A stretch of DNA of 64,000 nt, from positions 58,044,753-58,108,752 of the forward strand of contig NC_090290.1 of the NCBI RefSeq assembly GCF_037392515.1, written 5' to 3'. The position numbers and the translations under genes are program-made. Positions 47,791-59,180 of this stretch are shown here, one piece after another. The first letter of the stretch is position 1. Every line of letters starts with the position of its first letter. The notes beneath the pieces are model-generated. The model had not been told where the DNA came from. It did no database searches and saw only the letters and a list, made by a program, of their open reading frames with translations. The stretch comes from Haliotis asinina. Its lineage: Eukaryota; Mollusca; Gastropoda; Lepetellida; Haliotidae.

Positions 47791-49535
47791 ACAAACCTGT
47801 AGAGGTTTCCAATTCTTTGAAGAGAATCGTCCTTGGGGTACATATATGCATTTTCTGCTGCCGGAAAATGTCACGTGACAGTTGTAACAATGTTTTAATA
47901 AAATATTGTACAATAAACAAAAGTCTATACTGCCCCTCACCATGTGGAGTCACCCCTCTGCCGTGCATGCGCAGGCAACCAGGTAAGCATCCCAAACCGT
48001 ATCATCATTCCTTCTGCTGATATATAAATCAGGGAACAGAATTGCGGGTAGGTGGGTGGCCCTACCCCAAGGACGATTGTCTTCAAAGAATTGGAAACCC
48101 CTACAGGTTTGTCTAATTCTTTTTCATAGAGATCATCCTTGGGGTACATATATGCATAAGCTCAGACTCCCAAAGACTGGAGGCTAGGGAGGAGGGAATT
48201 CTGGTACAGTACTCAGTTAGAGCGAGAGAAGTCATGAAAATAACTTACACAAAAAATGCTCACCTGTCAACTCCAGAGTAGCATCCGCGAGAGGCATGTG
48301 GAAGGGGAACAACAAGGAGCAACCGCACCAAGACCAACCTCAAAGCTAAGCATGCTAAACATAGCACTGTCAATAGTGCACAGAAAACCCCGCCCACATC
48401 CTGATGTCATAGAGAGCACTGTAAGGGGGAAAACCCAGCAAAAACTGACAATAAATCAATCTAGATCGCAGTCGTGGGATATGATCGCAGTGGAGATATG
48501 AACTTATACTCAGTATGTCATCAGCGTCACCTGTCAATGAACCAAGCCTCACTCGGTCAGGGTGGCAGAACACTGTCCACTGGAGAGAACAGTATGGCCA
48601 AACCTTGCACACTCACGGGAATGTGTATCAAGCTGATAATGTTTCATAAATGTGCTAGGCCTCCTCCAAATAGCAGCGGAGCAAATCTCTTCAATGGGCA
48701 GTGCCGATGCGAATGCTTTCGAAGCAGCTACTGCCCTGACCGAGTGAGCCTTCAACCCCTCAGGGGGAGGCTTGCCCTTAGCCTGATACGCCGCACATAT
48801 CACAGAAACTAGCCAGCGAGATAGCGTCTGTTTGCTAGCCGGCAACCCAGCCTTCCCGCCACCATAACAGCAGAACAGATGGGTACCCATACGTATCCCT
48901 AGTGTTCGTTTGATATAGACCTGGAGGGTTTTACGGATATCCAGCGGATGAGTGCTCGTTGCAGAGGTCCCTGATGTAGAAGGCTGGGTGAGAGTAGGAA
49001 GTTCGATAGGAGCTGTCACATGGAAACCGTGATCGATCTTCGGATGGTAAGTATCCGGGAGTCGAATCCTACCTCAAAGCCAGAATTGTGTCTGCAACTG
49101 CCACAGGAATTCCGCATGCCTCATGGTTAGACATGACAGAGACCAAGCATTTCACTGAATCCGTGGATTGGGGTGTGGTGCGCCGTTCTGGGTGAGAATG
49201 TCCGGTCGCAAAGGTAATAGAACAGGAGGCTGAGCCAGAAACCTGAGAATTACCGGAAACCAGCTCTGTGACGGCCAAAGTGGTGCCAGTAACACAAGCA
49301 GCCGAGCTGGTTGGGTGGACAGCTGGGAGAAGACACGGGGAATCAGGGGAAGTGGCGGAAACGCCCACAGAACCCATCCCGTCCAATCCAGCAATCCATA
49401 TAATGAACAAAAAAGACTTTTGTTTATTGTACAATATTTTATTAAAACATTGTTACAACTGTCACGTGACATTTTCTGGCAGCAGAAAATGCCTATATGT
49501 ACCTAAAGGTACCTCTATGAAAAAGAATTTATCAT
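47785..49535 (-). mobile_element. Compact DIRS-like element, family B, second recombinase-only copy
   Basis: The left terminus at 47790-47945 (acctgtagaggtttccaatt, ccttggggtacatatatgca, gtcacgtgacagttgtaaca) recurs in reverse at 49395-49530 (gttacaactgtcacgtgaca, gcagaaaatgcctatatgta). A further terminus-like block (48070-48165) sits inside. The only protein remnant is the recombinase catalytic domain at 48549-49060. It lies between two broken larger family B copies. The layout equals that of 15880-17330. Confidence 0.68.
48549..49019 (-). pseudogene. Tyrosine recombinase catalytic domain, family B (best preserved)
   Basis: An open - strand frame of 156 codons. It encodes HPLDIRKTLQVYIKRTLGIR, TLSRWLVSVICAAYQAKGK, then LKAHSVRAVAASKAFASALP with IEEICSAAIWRRPSTFMKHY. 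The HxVR box (H-S-V-R), the AA-x-W...P-STF and the final HY tyrosine are the catalytic signatures of DIRS-type tyrosine recombinases. The N-terminal core-binding domain is missing from this frame. The catalytic arginine and tyrosine are still present. Confidence 0.78.
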
Positions 49536-49856
49536 TCTGACTCCATGGTTTCATGACTGGGAGTCATTGGCATGTATTGGGGAGTCTGCTTTAATTTCCC
49601 CATGTTTCCCCATGGCATATAACGTTAGCAGTCATCATGACTCACTGGCGCCATGAGAGGGAGTCATGGACATGATTTGGGGAGACTAAAATGCAGGTTT
49701 TCTGCGTCCTGGGAAACACTACCTGAGACTGAGTGGTTGCCTAGGACCCATCCACAACTTGTGAGAGAGGCATCCATTTCAGTTGAGAGAAATGGTGTCC
49801 CCCTGGATAAATGCCTGAAACCAAGAAGCTCAACAGGTTCGGTGACATGAAAGGGA

Positions 49857-50710
49857 CTATACTAACCCTTTCTTTGTGAAAGTTAGTGGTGGGTCAGCTG
49901 TGATTGCATGAACGTCACCTACCCACCTGCCAGAGGTTACCGCCACAAGAAAGGCAGCCTTCCATGTCAACAGCCAATCTGACTGGAGACTGGACAGCCA
50001 ATCAAGCACTACTGACAAGTGCCACGGCAGACTAATCCACCAGACAGACTGACGGATTCTGTCCACACCTGTTAAGAAGCACTGAAAAAGAAGGTGCTGC
50101 CCCAAGAGTGCACTGACAACAGGAATGTGGAATGCAGAAATAACCATAGAATATCCTCGAACAGCTGATGTAGGATAACAGTACAGTACAGAAGGCTCAC
50201 CCAGAAACCTGAGTAGTACCAGAAACCAGCTTTGAGCTGACAAAAGAGTACAAGTAGTGAAGCTAGTTGGGTGGCAAGCTGCAAGAGGACTTTGGGAATC
50301 AGGGATAGTGACGCGAACTCCCAAAGAACTATGTCTGTCCAATCGAACTGGAAAGTGTCTGAGGCTATGGTCCTCAGATTCGGAATCCGAGTGCAAAACA
50401 CCATAATCTGCTTCGTCCCTTTAAGCGGTAAACAGATCCAACTGGAATGACCACCTGGAATGACCCTAACTGGGAGACAATCCCAAATAGCTCCTGATTG
50501 AACATCCACTTGTGTGGGGCTAAAATGTGTCTGCTCGAATGCTGCCTACCGCATGGAGATAAACCAGCATCACCTGTATGTTGAACTGGTCGTACCAAAG
50601 CAGAAACTGCCATGTTTCCAACAAGGGCTCATGAGGAATTATGATAAGCGGATGCAAGTACCGTGGGCGGTGCACAAGGTGAGTGAGGCTGTTCCAGTAA
50701 GGGTGTAGAG
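49857..50710 (-). pseudogene. DIRS-like RNase H end and recombinase N-terminus, family B
   Basis: From right to left on the - strand: an RNase H tail (QVMLVYLHAVGSIRADTF near 50520-50610), a linker HKWMFNQELFGIVSQLGS (50374-50510), then the recombinase core-binding part at 49857-50200 with VISAFHIPVVSALLGQHLLF, GVDRIRQ, WKAAFLVAVTSGRWVGDVHA. The catalytic domain is absent; the compact element at 47785-49535 lies where it would continue. Confidence 0.65.
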
Positions 50711-51004
50711 TCCTTAAAGATTGATATAACCACCATGGATTCCCGGATACTGTGGCTGCACTGTGGAACAGGGTGGTCGCATCTTGTAGTGGCAACACCA
50801 GTAGTGCCAGTTGCGTGGCGGGAGAGTAGTGTGTAACAGAAAGCCAAAGATGCAGAGTCCCTTGATTGCCAACATCATTTGGCACGCCAGCAACCTGATA
50901 GTGTCGCGTGCCAGATGTCACTGGACTGGACTCAACTGCTTTGCCAAGGCAGAGGAAGACACATCTTCCCCTACCCTGAACACATCCATCAGCTGCCTCT
51001 GTAG

Positions 51005-51215
51005 TTTTACACCACACAATATTCCAGCTATATGGCGGTCGTCTGTAAACAATCGAGTCTGGACCAGACAATCCAGTGATCAACAGCATAGGCATCGATC
51101 TGCACAAGTGGGAACTGATGACGTGTCAACCACATCAGCAAGCCTGACCACCCGATCCTGTTAGTGGCCTCTTGTGATAAGCATAGTTGCCTTTTTATGG
51201 CAAACATGGGTTACT
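51005..51215 (-). repeat. Dispersed tggtccagac/gaccgccgc SINE, reverse copy
   Basis: Reverse order: ccacacaatattccagctat, atggcggtcgtctgtaaaca, gtctggaccagacaatccag, gcatcgatctgcacaag, cagcaagcctgaccacccga. It is clearly homologous to 45880-46110. Confidence 0.62.
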
Positions 51216-52107
51216 GAAGACCTCTTCTACCGCAGACGTTCACAGGTCGCAAAACAGAAATATAAGCTGAGCGAATGGTTACCTTAAGGTACTGCACCAC
51301 ATTGATCCTCAAAGAAACGGTAAGCTGACTTTAGTGCCAAGGCATTGGCAGTAAATGGCTACAGAGGGAGCTACTTACTGATGCATGGACACCGATGCAT
51401 GGACCACGTCTGCTATCCTCCTCCATAGCAACAACCGACCCGAGACTCGAGTTTAGGTGGTGAGACGATGGGGAAGAGTCTGGCACGGCATTCACCAAAG
51501 GCAGACAGGATGGGACATACACCTAATAGCCTGGTGGAGCCGGTGCAAGCTGTAAAACCATCTGCAAAGTAGCCATGATATCAGCACTGCCCATCAACCC
51601 AAACCCAGAGCTGAGGCTCAGACCCGCAGTGGACATAGCAGCAGAGGGATGGTTGGCAACTGAGAGTGCACAATCCAGACAGATATCCCAACACCAGATA
51701 CAGAATCTGACGGAAACGGTGGTGGGTCAGACCATGCCGGATTCTGCTGTCTGTTCCAAATTACGTCCAATAATTTCCCCTCTAACGGGAACTTGTAACG
51801 GCAATAACTTAGTCCTATTCTTCTCATATCTATTGTAGATTTTGGGGAGAATCACATCCAGTCGAACTTGTCTTCCATAAAAGGCTTTGTTTACTGGCAC
51901 ATGATGACACCAAAAATAGCTAGCGTCCTGCTAGTTTCTGATGCAACTAAATGTCAAGATACAGCAATCGAGACTAGTTGCGACCTTTTTTCATGTTCAA
52001 ATATCTTCATAATGAATACAAGGTCCTAATCACTCATGCTAGTCTGTTCAAGACGTGCGCATAGACTTTCCACCAATATACTCCGCAGAGCGTCTGGCTT
52101 CCACAAA

Positions 52108-52620
52108 TCACGTGATAAATCGGGTGAGTTGAGTCAGCGTTGTCGGGGAACTGTTAGTTGCTGAGCAACGACAAGTGGCCCAAACTGATGAATGCCAATG
52201 ACGTCCTCCGTGGCTATGTCTCGCAGATAATGGTTGGCAAACACCGTGATTTGACTTCCCAAAACTGCCTTGCATAACAGTAGATAGCGAGCAGTTTCCA
52301 TGTAGCGCTAGTGTAGAGGCTAGGGCTCTGACTTCATGCGGGTTAGAAGCTCGTGGCGGGTCTAATCCTGCTGCTTTATATGCTCTAAGTATAACAGCTC
52401 TAATCCACACTGAGATAGTGTTGCGGGATACTTCCGTGGGTGTCTCAGTAGATACAGGGATAAATAGGTGCTTGAACCATTGTCTTCTAGACTTGGTACG
52501 TGCAATGTATGTTTTCAATGCTCTGACTGGACATAATGATAAATCTTGTGTATCATCAGGTCCTAAGATTGAAGACAAGGCCGGTATACAGAACTGTCTA
52601 TCCAGCTGATCTGCTATTCT
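52108..52620 (-). pseudogene. Tyrosine recombinase C-terminal part, family A copy 3
   Basis: The frame 52578-52108 encodes DLSLCPVRALKTYIARTKSR, HLFIPVSTETPTEVSRNTIS and a PHEVRALASTLAL box. CPVRAL-x-x-Y and H-x-VRA-x-AS are recombinase features. After the HEVR box the frame degrades: the normal W...F..HYL segment is read as another frame. It is cut from its N-terminal part by the element at 52847-53727. Confidence 0.65.
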
Positions 52621-52846
52621 TTTGACTCAGTTGATTCTTTGCTACGAAATCCCATCTTAGACCCAAATAAGCTGTTTCTTGGTGACTTGTATCAATCTTC
52701 ATTGGATTTAAGACTAGAGCATGAATTTCTGACATTCTTGCAAAGTAGCCTAGGCAAGTAAAAATAGCGTCTTTTGAGTCAACATTTCAACTGAAGTCCG
52801 ATCAAGTGGTTCATACGCATCACTTGTAAGATGTTGGAGTACAATA

Positions 52847-53727
52847 CAGTAGAATACTTTTATAACGAACACGGATATAACGAACTGACGGCTATAGCGA
52901 ACTGTTTTAAAAGTCCCGAATAAACCACTATATGTTAACATATAAAAAAGTCGTGAACTTACCAGCTATAGCGAACTGATATGCAATGCCCATGCTTCCC
53001 AGGTAAGACTAATTAACCGTGTGAATAACGAACTGAGCGAACTCAATCAGTGTCATTGCCAGTTAATGATGCTCACTTTGAAATCCTCGATAGTTCCAGT
53101 TAACACTAATTAATGGTGTGAATAGTCAATTGAGCAAACTCAATCAGTGTCAATTAGCGGCGCTCACTTTGAAATCTGACCAATAAGTTAGACGTTAATG
53201 GCTAACACTTTCGTGTACAAAACACACTCCAGTTTTTACACCCATGTGAAGTTGTAGTTGGCATTATTAACCAATCAGATTGCTGGAGGCCGTAAAGTCC
53301 GTTGCTGATGACCTAGTTTTGTATACTTCCGGCACGGCAACTCAGTCTTTGGTGATTTAATGGAAAACGACAAGTGCATCCCCTCAAATGGCCCGTGTGT
53401 ATGCCTCCCCTTCACATCAGAAATGTGGACAGAAGCTTTTGATACTCGTGAGACTTTTAAAATATGATATATTCAATGACGAGTGCGTAGTATCGAGTGA
53501 CCTGTATAAGATTACTGACTTTGTAATGGAAAGAACGTAATATGAATGAATGTACGAATAAACTGAGTAGGAATGTGTTGTACTGTATAGTGTGTTGTAC
53601 TGTATAGTGTGTTGTACTGTATAGTGTGTTTACTGTTCTTTCAATGGATTTTCGTGAATAGCGAACTACGGATATAACGAACTAATTTCAGTGGTCCCCT
53701 GTAGTTTGTTATAAAAGTATTTTACTG
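52847..53727. mobile_element. 881-bp terminal-inverted-repeat element, TA target (pogo/Tc1-like, non-autonomous)
   Basis: The left end CAGTAGAATACTTTTATAAC and right end GTTATAAAAGTATTTTACTG form 20-base inverted repeats with one mismatch, flanked on both sides by TA (52845-52846 and 53728-53729). Subterminal cggatataacgaactga-type motifs also occur at both ends. Inside are a roughly 105-bp imperfect duplication (53010-53180) and three copies of ttgtactgtatagtgtg (about 53575-53630), but no transposase. The TA duplication and CAGT termini suggest a Tc1/mariner/pogo-type MITE-like element. Confidence 0.85.
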
Positions 53728-53729
53728 TA

Positions 53730-53960
53730 TTTAGGTCCCACGCTGGAGCTCTAAATCTGTGTTGTTGATCTTCTAACTTGAACGAACATGGTAAGACAAG
53801 AAGCTCTGGTGCTTTAGTCAGCTTGGTCCCTGTTCCCATGGTGATGACTAAGCTGAGAGCTGGTAAGTATGTAGATAACGTAGAACCTTTCAGACCCTTA
53901 GATTGAGCTAGCCTAGCGTATGCCTCACTTGTCGTCATAAGGTGTGCGAGTGGATTTCCC
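53730..53960 (-). pseudogene. Recombinase N-terminal fragment, family A copy 3
   Basis: The frame 53962-53730 reads SEAYARLAQSKGLKGSTLST and YLPALSLVITMG, then RFRAPAWDLNTV. This is the GL-x-x-STL-x-TYL-x-AL and R..P.WDLN pattern of the recombinase core-binding domain. It overlaps the end of ORF1 on a different frame. Confidence 0.6.
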
Positions 53961-55808
53961 ACTTGAGACAGTTGTACGGGAATGGCTGGGGTGGAATCTG
54001 ATCTTCAGATCTTCCCCTCCACTGCCCCTAGATGATCTTCCTGACGTCTGAGAGCATTTATTTCCTCCATAGGGGTGACGAAATGAAGAAGACGATTTCT
54101 CCCCTCGAGCGTTGAATTTCTTCTCCCTCACACTTTGAACCCTGGAGAACTTGGACTTGCTAGTGTAATGCTGATTTGTCTGTTTAAGGACTGAAGTCAA
54201 AGTGTCGATGGATTTGATCATCATGACTTCCCTTGAATCTTGAGTAACCGATCTTGCTACCTCTTCAATCCTTCTGTCAAACACAGTAGGTGCAGACCAT
54301 GGGACTTGATACAAAAGCATTGTGAAGTTCTCACTCCATGACGCAGCAGACAGGAGGCCCTGTGTCTGAAGTAGATTAATACCTGCAACAGTAGTGGCTA
54401 GATGTTCTGACATAAACTGTTGATCCTTCCTTTGTGTAAAAAGCGCAGACAGGATCATCCTCTCTTCCTCATTGACAGGATTACTGAATTTTGTGATGAC
54501 AGTCTCATTGATGGCTCTAGATTGAGCTAGTCCAAAGAAAGTTCGCCTCATAGTAATGTCAAGTTGCGCCAATCTCTTGTCTTCTACTTTGAAAAATCTG
54601 CTGCGAGCTGAGTTGATAACTTTATAACCTTCGTCTACATCAGGTGCTCTGATGAATGGCTCCGTGTGATGAAGAGGGAAACGACATGGGTTAAATGGTG
54701 GCACATGTTGCTGTTGAAACTTGGTTGCTGACCTAAATGCTGTAGACAAAGTCTCAGGGATCGTAGATACAGGAGCTATCAGTGGGAACGTTAACGTATC
54801 AATGTCATCATTCTTCATTTAATATGTGCAGAATTCATTGGTGTCCTTAGATGGTGAAACAAGGCTTAAGTCATCTGTGATCCATGATGTGACTTCTGAA
54901 TCCGAAAATAGGGCTTCCTCTGGTGACAAATCACGATGGTGTCTAACATTGTTCTTCCTAGAGTAAGACGAATTCATAGATCGCCGCCGATCCCGACTGT
55001 GTGAGTCTAAGTCCAAAGGGGAGGATGACTGCATATGGTGTCTTCTATGAATAGGGGAGACTGAAGGAGACCTTCTCCGTTGACGAGTCCATCCACGAGT
55101 GCACTCACGTGAGCGTGTGACATCACTCACCCGAGTATAACTACTCATGTGAGTGCACTCACTCAGGGTGGGTGTATCCTCCTCTGTACTGTGGCACGAT
55201 GACCGGCACCTGGATCTTCTGGAATGTGTGCGTGCATGCACCTTTTCTTCATCACCTGAGTGCAGGTCTAGATGAATGCTCTCGCTGATTTGCAGTCGAC
55301 ATCGTTGACGAGTGCAGTCGTCTTTCCTCTTCCAACCGTTGCTCCATAACAGTCATCATCTCTGTTGTGAATTGTTGCATGAAGGTGCCTGCGTCGAATG
55401 CATGCGGTGCGTACGTTGACGACTGAGTTGAAGAGTTGTCTACGATGCCCAAGGTTGCATCTGCGATGTCTGTTGTAGATGAAAAGGGTTCTGAGGAGTT
55501 CATGACGCTGTCGGTGTTGATCTAGTTGCAGATGTCCATTGACTGATGTCTTCACTCTGTATCATCAATGGAGACTCGTCAAAAAATTGATGTTCTTCTA
55601 AGGAGACGATCTCTTCCCCGAACGATTTCTTCATCAAAGAGGGCTGATTCTGTGATGACCTTACAGACGAAGACTTTGACGTCGATGACTTAGATTTCTT
55701 GGGCTGTGACGGCCCTGCCTCAACAGACGGTCTCTTCTGAGTCTTGGGAGCGGACTCGCCCGACCCTGGACTAAACCTCGGAGATACCACTGGAATGAAT
55801 CTCAGCAT
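53925..55808 (-). pseudogene. Gag-like ORF1 of DIRS-like element, family A copy 3
   Basis: Four successive - strand frames (55808-55500, 55503-55252, 55241-54819, 54818-53925) cover one ORF1-like protein with one stop and two frameshifts. N-terminal part: basic and serine-rich, then MQQFTTEMMTVMEQRLEEER (likely coiled coil). Middle: Arg/Ser-rich. C-terminal 297 residues: LAQLDITMRRTFFGLAQSRA, QVPWSAPTVFDRRIEEVARS, DSREVMMIKSIDTLTSVL. I name it Gag-like from position and conservation across three copies, not from a recognised capsid motif. Confidence 0.68.
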
Positions 55809-56799
55809 TAATAATTAAACGGTTACCCGATTTTATTCCACAAGTGAATAGACCGTAAATATAATAAGAATTGTGCTTCAGACAAATTAATACAAAATTT
55901 ACGAGTATGAGCAGAACATAAAGGTCTAAGTAAATGTGGGTCAACCGACGACAGCCGTGACCTCCACTGAAAACACGATTTCATCAAATGAGAATAAGTC
56001 TCAGTTGATGGAATATGTGTTACAAAAAGGCACAATAATCACAAACTTGTATAATAATAATATAGATACAAGTCAAAAACCGCATACAACACAAATTTAG
56101 TTACAAAAACCAAAAGGATGAAAGACTTATCGCTGTATACGGGACCCCGGGTGACTCCAGCCGCCCTCGTAGGGCGATAGGGAGAGTGAAGTATCATTGC
56201 CAATCAGCTGACCATGTGCATAAGGGATTTCAGGTGTTCCACTAACTTCGCCAGGAAGAGGAGATAAGCAATTAAGCATGAGTCAGGATAAGGAAAAATT
56301 CCAAAAATGGACTTTTAATGCTTATAAGTACCCCAATTTAATTTTATAGCATTGACTTAAAAAAATAAATCATAGCTGTACTGAGAGAGCTCTAAATATT
56401 ATGACTTTGAGATTCCGAGTGGGAATCCCTCCTGAATACAACAAACTTACCACATTTCTTCTTATTTAACATTCATGTAAATGCCATGAACCAAATGATA
56501 ACGATCTGATGTCATCATACATACAAGGATGCAGTACTTATAGGTACTAAATCCAATAAGGCAACTAAACATCTGTTTTGATGTATCGCCATTTGATATA
56601 AATTGTGGTAAATCATAAATCAAACATTAATTCAGTGTAGGCCTATTATCATCATGGAAATACGATTCACAGAGTATCCCAGTGGGAATAGGGATTAATG
56701 TACACTCTTTACCTATGCTTATCAAGACATATTTCCAGACAGGATAAGCCTTCAGCTAAAACAGTACCCCAGTATTCTCAGTCTGTGCAGGTGACTTAC

Positions 56800-56891
56800 T
56801 GACAAATGAGGAAAAAGAGAACCATTCAGAGAGTTTGCCCATCGCAGAAAGGCTAAGGTTGTCATGGCGACAGATGCAATCCATGGTGGCA
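56800..56891 (-). CDS. AAAS: AAAS exon: RWANSLNGSLFPHLS
   Basis: The acceptor is gtatactttcag and the donor TTGTCA|GTAAGT; the exon is 92 bases. It starts with two bases completing the previous codon and encodes PPWIASVAMTTLAFLRWANS followed by LNGSLFPHLS. RWA-x-SL-x-GSLFPHLS is invariant in aladin. A 57-bp minisatellite begins about 55 bases upstream of its acceptor. Confidence 0.92.
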
Positions 56892-56944
56892 CTGAAAGTA
56901 TACAAAAATTCTTTGAAGTTCTGAGTCTTGATCCAGGCTGACAC

Positions 56945-58455
56945 TGAAGCACATGAAATAGTTGGTAGGGGGGACTATTGAGGTTTGACACTGAAACACA
57001 TGTAGTAGTTGGTAGGGGGGACTATTGAGGTTTGATCTAGCCTGACACTGAAACACATGTAGTAGTTGGTAGGGGGGACTATTGAGGTTTGATCCAGCCT
57101 GACACTGAAGCACATGAAGTAGTTGGTAGGGGGGGACTATTGAGGTTTGATCTAGCCTGACACTGAAACACATGGAGTAGCTGGTAGGGGGGACTAGTGA
57201 GGTTTGATCCAGCCTGACACTGAAACACATGTAGTAGTTGGTAGGGGGGACTATTGAGGTTTGATCCAGCCTGACACTGAAGCACATGAAGTAGTTGGTA
57301 GGGGGGGACTATTGAGGTTTGATCTAGCCTGACACTGAAACACATGGAGTAGCTGGTAGGGGGGACTATTGAGGTTTGATCCAGCCTGACACTGAAACAC
57401 ATGTAGTAGTTGGTAGGGGGGACTATTGAGGTTTGATCCAGCCTGACACTGAAGCACATGAAGTAGTTGGTAGGGGGGGACTATTGAGGTTTGATCTAGC
57501 CTGACACTGAAACACATGAAGTAGTTGGTAGGGGGGACTATTGAGGTTTGATCCAGCCTGACACTGAAACACATGGAGTAGCTGGTAGGGGGGGACTATT
57601 GAGGTTTGATCCAGCCTGACACTGAAACACATGTAGTAGTTGGTAGGGGGGACTATTGAGGTTTGATCCAGCCTGACACTGAAACACATGAAGTAGTTGG
57701 TAGGGGGACTATTGAGGTTTGATCCAGCCTGATACTGAAACACATGAAGTAGCTGGTAGGGGGGGACTATTGAGGTTTGATCCAGCCTGACACTCAAACA
57801 CATGTAGTAGTTGGTAGGGGGACTATTGAGGTTTGATCTAGCCTGACACTGAAACACATGAAGTAGTTGGTAGGGGGGCTATTGAGGTTTGATCCAGCCT
57901 GACACTGAAACACATGGAGTAGTTGGTAGGGGGGACTATTGAGGTTTGATCCAGCCTGATACTGAAACACATGGAGTAGTTGGTAGGGGGGACTATTGAG
58001 GTTTGATCTAGCCTGACACTGAAACACATGAAGTAGTTGGTAGGGGGGACTATTGAGGTTTGATCCAGCCTGACACTGAAACACATGAAGTAGTTGGTAG
58101 GGGGACTATTGAGGTTTGATCCAGCCTGATACTGAAACACATGGAGTAGCTGGTAGGGGGGACTATTGAGGTTTGATCCAGCCTGACACTGAAACACATG
58201 TAGTAGTTGGTAGGGGGACTATTGAGGTTTGATCTAGCCTGACACTGAAACACATGAAGTAGTTGGTAGGGGGACTATTGAGGTTTGATCCAGCCTGACA
58301 CTGAAACACATGGAGTAGCTGGTAGGGGGGGACTATTGAGGTTTGATCTAGCCTGACACTGAAACACATGAAGTAGTTGGTAGGGGGACTATTGAGGTTT
58401 GATCCAGCCTGATACTGAAACACATGAAGTAGCTGGTAGGGGGGACTATTGAGGG
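56945..58455. repeat. 57-bp minisatellite upstream of an AAAS acceptor
   Basis: About 26 units of 56-58 bases (ttgatccagcctgacactga, aacacatgaagtagttggta, ggggggactattgagg), varying in the length of the G-run (4-7) and in tctagcc/tccagcc. Higher-order doubling is visible: the 57075-57250 block recurs from 57255 with an offset of 172. ORFs on the - strand with QCQAGSNLNSPPYQLLHVF periods are artefacts of the repeat. Confidence 0.9.
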
Positions 58456-58459
58456 GGAA

Positions 58460-59094
58460 ACATCTACTGCAATAGCAATAGTCTATTCCAACATGTTGTT
58501 GTCATAATAATAGTGTTTTCCACTTGAATTGTCTCATGTGAAGTCATTTCCCAAATGAATGTATAGTTTATATAAAGTAAAAACAAGCAGAAGTAGTTCT
58601 GGGTTTTTTAATAAATGACAAGAAAATTGAACCCAGATAAAGTAAACAGCCAAAACATGAAAGTGAGAAAATCTGGTACTTTCAGTATTTTATGCTGCAC
58701 AACGGAAGTCAATCAGTGAACTATCAAAAGTCACACATGCTTTTGATGAGTTGACAGTTGTTTGTACCTTCCATTAACTGCTATAGGAGACTCAACAATT
58801 TGATGCATCGTTAGTTGTAGTAGTTGGCAAGTGTGTTTGTTCATGACGTGTATCCAGATGTGACTAAACACACATCCACTGACCTCTGTAATAACAACAC
58901 AGACCCATGAGCATTCATTTGCTACATGGGATCTGTACATCATATATGCACTTCTCATCATGACCAAGGTGCGGACTAACCAACCCTTTCGAAAAATAAT
59001 ACAGTCACATTCAACATGTCAAAAAAGAAAAATCGCCAAAAGATTCAAGTCTTAGATGTTCATCCATAATCCTGCGAATGAAAAATTACTTTAC
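58460..59094. other. AAAS intron; duplicated intron-end sequence, no gene
   Basis: The block after the array (ggggaaacatctactgcaat, gtctcatgtgaagtcatttc, ccaaatgaatgtatagttta) resembles 20870-20990 in another AAAS intron (gggggaaacatcatttgcga, gtctcacctcaggtcatttc, ccaaatgaatgtacagtcta). The similarity continues to 58730 against 21170, so a dispersed element or internal duplication is shared. No exon was recognised. Confidence 0.55.
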
Positions 59095-59180
59095 TGACTG
59101 ACGTGTAGTCATCTTTATCATCACCTTCATCTTTGCTGTTGACTACTTCCTCGAATGTTCCTGTCATACCATGTTCATAC
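59095..59180 (-). CDS. AAAS: AAAS exon: linker before RWANSL exon
   Basis: The acceptor is cctttcacag and the donor GTCA|GTAAAG; the exon is 86 bases. It encodes YEHGMTGTFEEVVNSKDEGD and DKDDYTSV. It corresponds to the weakly conserved GL-x-G-x-L-x-E-x-x-NSEEE region of aladin. Its one-base tail completes ATG with the next exon. Similarity alone would be weak; position, phase and the NS-acidic pattern support it. Confidence 0.7.

Larger units (their letters stand above)
51900..56300 (-). mobile_element. DIRS-like retroelement, family A copy 3 (best ORF1)
   Basis: The right end at 56130-56300 carries the family terminus (gcatgagtcaggataagg). The left end is homologous to copy 2 from about 51900 (cctgctagtttctgatgca / cctgctagtgtctaatgca), but I see no terminal inverted repeat there, so it is truncated. 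On the - strand ORF1 (55808-53925) runs almost directly into the recombinase (53950-52108). RT and RNase H are deleted, and a terminal-inverted-repeat element (52847-53727) splits the recombinase. Confidence 0.72.

Noticed and set aside
56862-58423. Periodic - strand ORFs (QCQAGSNLNSPPYQLLHVF)
   Set aside because: Products of the 57-bp minisatellite next to the AAAS exon.
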